Assembly (NCBI RefSeq): GCF_042920265.1
Contig: NZ_JBDQZI010000003.1
Coordinates: 62,001 to 126,000, forward strand
Reading direction: 5' to 3'
Source of the DNA: Lysinibacillus_B sp042920265
GTDB taxonomy: Bacteria > Bacillota > Bacilli > Bacillales_A > Planococcaceae
DNA length: 64,000 bases
Of the stretch, positions 59,286 through 64,000 are shown piece after piece. Made by a program: the position numbers and the translations under genes. Positions within the stretch are counted from its first letter, which is position 1. Each line of letters starts with the position of its first letter. The notes under the pieces were generated by a model. The model searched no databases. It saw only the letters and a list, made by a program, of their open reading frames with translations, and was not told the DNA's origin.

Positions 59286-60311
59286 ATGGTTGCATCCGAT
59301 AAATCACGTTATGTAGAGGTCAATATTACACGTGAGACAAAGCCAGTTGCAGAAAAGGGCTTTGGTTTGCCCCTGATGCTCGCAACACATAAGGATTTAG
59401 ATTACAAGATTTATACAGACATTTCAGAAGTAGCAGAGGATTTTGCAGAAACAACTCGTGAGTACAAATTAGCTACACGTATGTTTGGCCAGTCACCAAA
59501 AATACGAGAACTAGCTTGTTACGGAACTTCTTATATATCTGGTACTGATGATGTGACAGCTTTGCCTGCCGCATTAAATGATCTTGTGAAAACAAATAAT
59601 GATTGGTTTTATCTTGTATCTGTAGAAAGCGGCGATGCAGAAATTAAAGCGTTGTGTGAGTGGATTTCGACACAAGAAAAAATTTACGGTGTCACGACAA
59701 AAAATATTGCATTAACAGAAGAACTAAAAGGTAAATACGAAAATGTACTAGTGTCAGTACATGACGATGAGCATTCATATCACGCTGAGGGATTAATTGC
59801 TTATGGTGCTCCACAGGTTATTGGTTCTTATGTATTTAGTCATAAGCAAATCAACGGTGTTGGTGCTGCTAAGTTATCCAATGCGGAAATAAACACCGTT
59901 ATTGCAAACAATGCAACGACCTGTATTAACGAAATGGGATGGTTAATTAATGCATCCGGAAAAGCAATAGGTGGGGAATATTTAGACGTGATTCAAGCGG
60001 ATTATTTCTTACGTGCTCGCTTGCGTGAAGATGTATTCCAAAAGCTAGCGACGGTAAAGAAAATTCCTTACACAGACGCTGGTATAGCCCTAATCGTAGC
60101 TGTAATGGATACACGCTTTAAATCAGCCTATCGACAAGGGATTATTGCAGAAGATGATAACGGTGAACCAGATTATCAAATTACGTTTCCACGTCGTAAA
60201 GATATACCCAAAAATACAATCGCTCAACGTATCCTACCAGATATTAATTTCCGTCTTGTTATTGCAGGAGGCGTGGAAAAGGTACAAATCAATGGTGTGT
60301 TAACACTGTAA
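59286..60311 (+). CDS. Contractile tail sheath protein (DUF3383-like)
   Basis: A 341-residue sheath subunit. The opening VEVNITRETKPVAEKGFGLPLMLATHKD, the central CINEMGWLINASGKAIGGEYLDVIQADYFLRARL, and the C-terminal RILPDINFRLVIAGGVEKVQINGVL fit the DUF3383 sheath family. Presence of a sheath shows a myovirus-type tail. ATG 59286 follows AAAGGGAGTGATG. Confidence 0.85.
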   Translation: MVASDKSRYVEVNITRETKPVAEKGFGLPLMLATHKDLDYKIYTDISEVAEDFAETTREYKLATRMFGQSPKIRELACYGTSYISGTDDVTALPAALNDLVKTNNDWFYLVSVESGDAEIKALCEWISTQEKIYGVTTKNIALTEELKGKYENVLVSVHDDEHSYHAEGLIAYGAPQVIGSYVFSHKQINGVGAAKLSNAEINTVIANNATTCINEMGWLINASGKAIGGEYLDVIQADYFLRARLREDVFQKLATVKKIPYTDAGIALIVAVMDTRFKSAYRQGIIAEDDNGEPDYQITFPRRKDIPKNTIAQRILPDINFRLVIAGGVEKVQINGVLTL

Positions 60312-60323
60312 GGAGGACAGTAA

Positions 60324-60713
60324 ATGGCAGTACACAATTTTAAAAATACACAAGTTGTTGTTGCTAGCAATATTATTACTGGTTATGCAGATGGAGATGC
60401 TATTTCCGCGGAGCCAAATGAGGATAAATGGACACAAACGGTGGGGGCTGATGGAGGTGTCACGTATAACGAGTCCAATAATGAAACAGGTACTTTAACA
60501 CTCTTATTAAAACCATCATCTAGCTCTAATTCAGTTTTAAAATCTTTATACAAAAGTGGGGAATCATTCGATTTTTTAATTCATGATACGTCCACAAATC
60601 AACGAATCACAGGCGAAGATTGCCGTATACAAAAGATGCCCCCTTTCAGCCGAGCGGAAGAAACAGAAGGCATGGAGTGGGTTATTTTAGCGGCATATTA
60701 TAAGGAGGATTAA
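60324..60713 (+). CDS. Tail tube protein (DUF3277-like)
   Basis: A 129-residue beta-barrel tube subunit (NFKNTQVVVASNIITGYADGDAI...NETGTLTLLLKPSSSSNSVLKSLY) of the DUF3277 family, which accompanies DUF3383 sheaths. ATG 60324 follows AAGGAGG. It assembles the inner tail tube. Confidence 0.82.
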   Translation: MAVHNFKNTQVVVASNIITGYADGDAISAEPNEDKWTQTVGADGGVTYNESNNETGTLTLLLKPSSSSNSVLKSLYKSGESFDFLIHDTSTNQRITGEDCRIQKMPPFSRAEETEGMEWVILAAYYKED

Positions 60714-60718
60714 TTATT

Positions 60719-60985
60719 ATGGCATATACACCAAAAACAAAAGAATTTACATCGAAAGCGGGTAACAAATACACATTTCAAACGGTGATGAACAGCAAAA
60801 CTGCTGAAATCATTGATGAAGGTACTGGACCACAAGGGAAAGTTTTAAATCATAAAATGATACCACTTATGCTAGAACATGTGGTAGTAACTCCGGCAGG
60901 TTTGACAATGGATGAGTTTGATACATGGACTGAGCTTGAAGAGGTATCGAACGAGGCATTCCGATTTCTTCGAGCAGGACAATAA
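60719..60985 (+). CDS. Tail assembly chaperone, upstream frame
   Basis: An 88-residue product starting at ATG 60719 behind AAGGAGG, between tube and tape-measure genes where tail chaperones always lie. A second frame, open from 60906, continues to 61169 without a ribosome site. Slippage at TTT CTT (60965-60970) by +1 would join them into a protein of about 149 residues, similar in size to single-frame chaperones of PBSX-type phages. Confidence 0.72.
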   Translation: MAYTPKTKEFTSKAGNKYTFQTVMNSKTAEIIDEGTGPQGKVLNHKMIPLMLEHVVVTPAGLTMDEFDTWTELEEVSNEAFRFLRAGQ

Positions 60986-61169
60986 AAAAATTAAATTTGT
61001 AGAGGTGCAATCCATCCCTACAAAATATATCAATAAGGTTAAAAAGAATTTATGGCCATATGTAGTAGCGAAAGAATACAGTCTAGATCCACAGGAAGTG
61101 ATGTCTTGGGATAATGATTCCATTATTGAGGCGCTAGCCGCTTTAAAGGTAATGGGGGCGATTAAATGA
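60906..61169 (+). CDS. Tail assembly chaperone, downstream frame (probable frameshift extension)
   Basis: The +1 frame relative to 60719, open from 60906 after a TGA at 60903. The conserved-looking part (FEQDNKKIKFVEVQSIPTKYINKVKKNLWPYVVAKEYSLDPQEVMSWDND) starts exactly where the first frame ends. A separate ATG at 60912 exists but has no ribosome site. The stop overlaps the tape-measure start (ATGA). A programmed frameshift, or less likely a sequencing error, explains the layout. Confidence 0.65.
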   Translation, partial: QWMSLIHGLSLKRYRTRHSDFFEQDNKKIKFVEVQSIPTKYINKVKKNLWPYVVAKEYSLDPQEVMSWDNDSIIEALAALKVMGAIK

Positions 61170-63289
61170 GCCGTATGCGTGACATGTATGTGGGCATTTA
61201 TTTTGAAGATAATGCATCCAGAGCAATTAATAATCTTGATCGAGCAATGGATAGTGTCGAGAACCGGATAGCTGGCTTAGGGCGACAATTAGATGGTACA
61301 AGTAATAATTTTCGTTCGGTAAGTCGTGTAGGTACCAATTCTTTAAATAATATTGGGGTGGGTCTTGGGAATGTAACGCAAGGGACTAACCAAGTTAATA
61401 CGGCAACCTCTACAACAGCCCAAAGCTTTAGTTCTGTTCAAACGATAGGTGTTGGAGCATGGACTGCAATTGGTGCATCTGTAACCAGTGTTGCGGCAGG
61501 GATTGGTGCTCTTGTTACGGAATATGATACGGCTATGTCACGAATGGAAGCAAAAACAGCACTAACGGGGGCAGAATTAGAAAGTGTTCAATCGACTATT
61601 GAAAATGTTTTTAATGCAGGTGTCGGGACAGATTTAACGACTGTTTCAGATGATATTGTTAGGATACAAAATGCCCTTCAAGGCTTAGAGGGTAGCGAAC
61701 TGGAATCTTTCAGTAAAAATGCTATTACCATGAGTGATTTATGGGGAGAAAGTACAGATAATGTTGTCTGGACAGTTAAAAATATGACGTCTAATTTTGA
61801 TGGACTATCTGAAAGTGCGGCATTAGATATTTTAACTGTATCTTTCAAGGAAACAGGTGACTATGCGGGTGATTTATTAGATACCTTTAAAGAATATTCT
61901 CCCTATTTTGCTGATATGGGCTTATCGGCTCAAGAATTTGCGAATATCTTGATAGGTTCAGAAGGCGCTTGGAACCTTGATAAAGTGGGGGATGCAGTAA
62001 AGGAATTTGGTATTTCAGCGATAGATGGTTCAAAATCGACGTCTGAAGCGTTCAAAGATATAGGGTTAGATGCAGATCATATGGCGAGTGCAATTGCTTC
62101 CGGTGGGGATTCAGCCAATCAAGCTTTTTATGCCACATTAGCAGGACTTGCGGCCATTGATGATGAAGTGAAACGAAACGAAATCGGTGTTGCTTTATTT
62201 AAAACTCAGTGGGAGGATTTATCAGACGAAGTTGTACTTGGTATGACTGAAGCAAAAAATGCTACTCGTGAATTCGAGGGAGCTGCAGAGCAAGCAACTT
62301 CAACGGCACTAGATAATTTCGGTACTAATATGACGTCTGCTTTTCGTGAATTTAAAACAGAAGTAGCAGGAATCTTTGCATCAGGAGAGGGTTCTAATGC
62401 ATTAAACATGGCATTAACAGGTATTAGTACAGTGTTAGATGGAGCGATTGTCGGGCTAACTTGGGTTGTAGACAATGGTGATACCATCATTGCAATTACA
62501 GCTGGTATCGTGGGAGGATTTGCAGCATTTAGTATATTGACTACGGCGTCAGCAGGTATTTCCGCTGTTAGTACAGCACTAACTGTATATCGTACAGCAG
62601 GTCTAGCAGCAGCCGCAGCACAACTAGGATTAAATACGGCCATGCTAGCGAGTCCATTGACTTGGATAGCGGTTGGTATTGGAGCTGTCATAGCAGCAGG
62701 GATACTACTTTACCAAAATTGGGATACCGTGAAAGCTAAAGCTAGTGAATTATGGTCAGCTACTACAGAAAAATTTGCAGGAATTAAGCAATCTGTTTCT
62801 GATTTCGTACAACCAGCTATCGGTTGGTTTGAATCGATTGGACAGAAGTGGGATAACTTCAAAAGTTCAATTTCGAATTTTAAAGTACCTAAATGGATGT
62901 CGTCTATTGGAGGTATGATTGGTAGTGCCACTAGCTGGGTTGCTAGTAAAGTAGATGGTTCACATGCAACAGGACTTGAACGTGTGCCTTTTGATGGCTA
63001 TACGGCAGAATTGCATAAAAACGAAGCAGTCTTAACAGCGGGTCAATCCAACTTGTTACGGAGTGCAGGTATTTTACGTCAAGGAAGTGGCGGAAAACCC
63101 GAGGTAAATCTTAGCTCATCTCAACCACAAGTAACAGTTCAATCACAGAATAATGCAATACCTGCAAAGGCAAACCATAATACTGTCTATATCACTATTC
63201 ATGCAGCATCGGATAAAGCGCAGGATATTAAACGTGCAGTAAATGAAGCTCTAAGTGATATTTTGGATGATAATTTACAAGTAATTTAG
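61166..63289 (+). CDS. Tail tape measure protein
   Basis: A 707-residue protein that sets tail length and is ejected with DNA. The N-terminal half is helical and Ser/Thr/Asn-rich (SRVGTNSLNNIGVGLGN...). A TP901-type core region follows, then hydrophobic segments (about 90-120, 445-515) and a C-terminal SHATGLERVPFDGYTAELHKNEAVLTA typical of the family. ATG 61166 overlaps the chaperone stop. Length predicts a tail of roughly 100 nm by the usual rule, which is an estimate. Confidence 0.88.
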   Translation: MSRMRDMYVGIYFEDNASRAINNLDRAMDSVENRIAGLGRQLDGTSNNFRSVSRVGTNSLNNIGVGLGNVTQGTNQVNTATSTTAQSFSSVQTIGVGAWTAIGASVTSVAAGIGALVTEYDTAMSRMEAKTALTGAELESVQSTIENVFNAGVGTDLTTVSDDIVRIQNALQGLEGSELESFSKNAITMSDLWGESTDNVVWTVKNMTSNFDGLSESAALDILTVSFKETGDYAGDLLDTFKEYSPYFADMGLSAQEFANILIGSEGAWNLDKVGDAVKEFGISAIDGSKSTSEAFKDIGLDADHMASAIASGGDSANQAFYATLAGLAAIDDEVKRNEIGVALFKTQWEDLSDEVVLGMTEAKNATREFEGAAEQATSTALDNFGTNMTSAFREFKTEVAGIFASGEGSNALNMALTGISTVLDGAIVGLTWVVDNGDTIIAITAGIVGGFAAFSILTTASAGISAVSTALTVYRTAGLAAAAAQLGLNTAMLASPLTWIAVGIGAVIAAGILLYQNWDTVKAKASELWSATTEKFAGIKQSVSDFVQPAIGWFESIGQKWDNFKSSISNFKVPKWMSSIGGMIGSATSWVASKVDGSHATGLERVPFDGYTAELHKNEAVLTAGQSNLLRSAGILRQGSGGKPEVNLSSSQPQVTVQSQNNAIPAKANHNTVYITIHAASDKAQDIKRAVNEALSDILDDNLQVI

Positions 63290-63300
63290 GAGGTGGTAGG

Positions 63301-63825
63301 GTGCCATACATTAAAGATGTCCTCATTGATGTGATTACAGATGTATCCATGCCTGAATCGTCTACAACAACTGATCATGCCTTAGAAGATGGGGAGCAAA
63401 TTACGGACCATGTGAAAGCGGATCCTATCACCATTACCTTGAAAGGTGTCATTTTAGATGATACAGAGGAAAAGGTTTTGAAATTACGTGAATATCGTGA
63501 AAAGGGGGAGATCATTGAGTATGACTACATGACTGCATTAAAAAATGTTGTTATTACAAATTTTGCTCGTGATTATTCGTCATCCATAAAAAATGGTTAC
63601 GCATTTACAATCACATTAAAGCAAATAAAAGTAGCTAATGTTGCTAAATTCGTAAGTGTTTCAGTACCAATTAAACAGCAGACTAAAGCTGTTACTAACA
63701 AAGGGCGTCAACAGACGAAAAAGACTCCTACGGCGACATCAAAAACGAATAAAACAAGATATACAACACCACCAAAATCAGTGCAAAAGAATAATGGATG
63801 GGCAGGATTGGAGGGACGTAAATGA
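63301..63825 (+). CDS. Baseplate / distal tail protein (Dit-like)
   Basis: A 174-residue protein from GTG 63301 behind AGGAGGTGG. The N-terminal beta-rich domain (MPYIKDVLIDVITDVSMPESSTTTDHALEDGEQITDHVKADPITITLKGVI) resembles the N-terminal part of Dit-like hub proteins in contractile phages. A basic, Thr/Lys-rich tail (125-174) ends NGWAGLEGRK. It directly follows the tape measure gene. Confidence 0.68.
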   Translation: MPYIKDVLIDVITDVSMPESSTTTDHALEDGEQITDHVKADPITITLKGVILDDTEEKVLKLREYREKGEIIEYDYMTALKNVVITNFARDYSSSIKNGYAFTITLKQIKVANVAKFVSVSVPIKQQTKAVTNKGRQQTKKTPTATSKTNKTRYTTPPKSVQKNNGWAGLEGRK

Positions 63826-64000
63826 ATCATTATATCGATATTGATAAAAATGAAATCCCTTACGCTTTTGAAATTGAATTAGCGGGTGAAATATTTGAAT
63901 TTGAAGTTAACTACAATCAATCGTATGATTTTTTTACCGTTGATTTATTTAAAAATGGTGGAGCACTTATAATCGGGGAAAAGCTAATCCTAAACCATCC
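63822..64000 (+). CDS. Phage baseplate protein, partial at window end
   Basis: A frame from ATG 63822 (overlaps the previous stop by ATGA; GGAGGGACG upstream) runs open to the last base. The first 59 residues (MNHYIDIDKNEIPYAFEIEL...) resemble the small baseplate plug proteins found after Dit-like genes. Its true length is unknown. Confidence 0.55.
   Translation, partial: MNHYIDIDKNEIPYAFEIELAGEIFEFEVNYNQSYDFFTVDLFKNGGALIIGEKLILNH

Overview
The window looks like a chromosome segment of a low-GC Gram-positive bacterium in the Lysinibacillus/Solibacillus part of the Planococcaceae. The basis is gene content and order (ytnP, ytzB, ytoP, ytpQ, ytpR, sftA, murC, ytxG/ytxH, aroA, ccpA, acuCBA divergent from acsA, tyrS), AT-rich codon use, strong AGGAGG ribosome sites and a T-box leader. 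The family is an inference from conserved order; no rRNA or other marker is present.

Positions 1-33400 are host core genome. They encode a lactonase-type metallohydrolase, an M42 aminopeptidase, an NTP-cleaning enzyme, the soluble DNA translocase SftA, MurC, the YtxG/YtxH pair, a large FtsA-like ATPase, the chorismate mutase/DAHP synthase fusion, the catabolite regulator CcpA, acetyl-CoA synthetase with its AcuABC control proteins, an arginine operon argCJBD, a bifunctional class A penicillin-binding protein, tyrosyl-tRNA synthetase behind a T-box, and a Yip1-like membrane protein. Two copies of a mobile-looking non-coding element (1755-2240 and 9903-10547) have matching ends and each is flanked by its own 6-bp direct repeat. 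A third, solo copy of its GC-rich core lies at 3709-3809. Paired changes between the copies support a conserved pseudoknot-like fold.

Positions 33450-64000 are the left part of a prophage that continues past the window. A leftward lysogeny module (tyrosine integrase, ImmA-type peptidase, repressor) faces a rightward early region (Cro-like regulator, ORF6N/ORF6C protein, ERF annealing protein, replication initiator, RecU, a PP-loop protein and many small ORFs). The replication gene contains six exact 15-bp GC-rich palindromic repeats followed by an AT-rich 15-bp array, which looks like a phage origin. A sigma-like late regulator (Xpf type) precedes a membrane-protein cargo gene and the late operon: terminase, portal, minor head protein, protease/scaffold, cement protein, capsid, connectors, tail sheath, tail tube, tail chaperone, tape measure and the first baseplate genes. 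The sheath and tube proteins indicate a contractile tail. A 25-bp sequence repeated with one mismatch just after the late regulator and again before the capsid block is a candidate late promoter.

Other points for follow-up are a strongly base-paired non-coding stretch in the early operon (38911-39090), in-frame fusions of small phage genes that keep internal ribosome sites, a probable frameshift in the tail chaperone, and an isolated PAPS-reductase-like gene.
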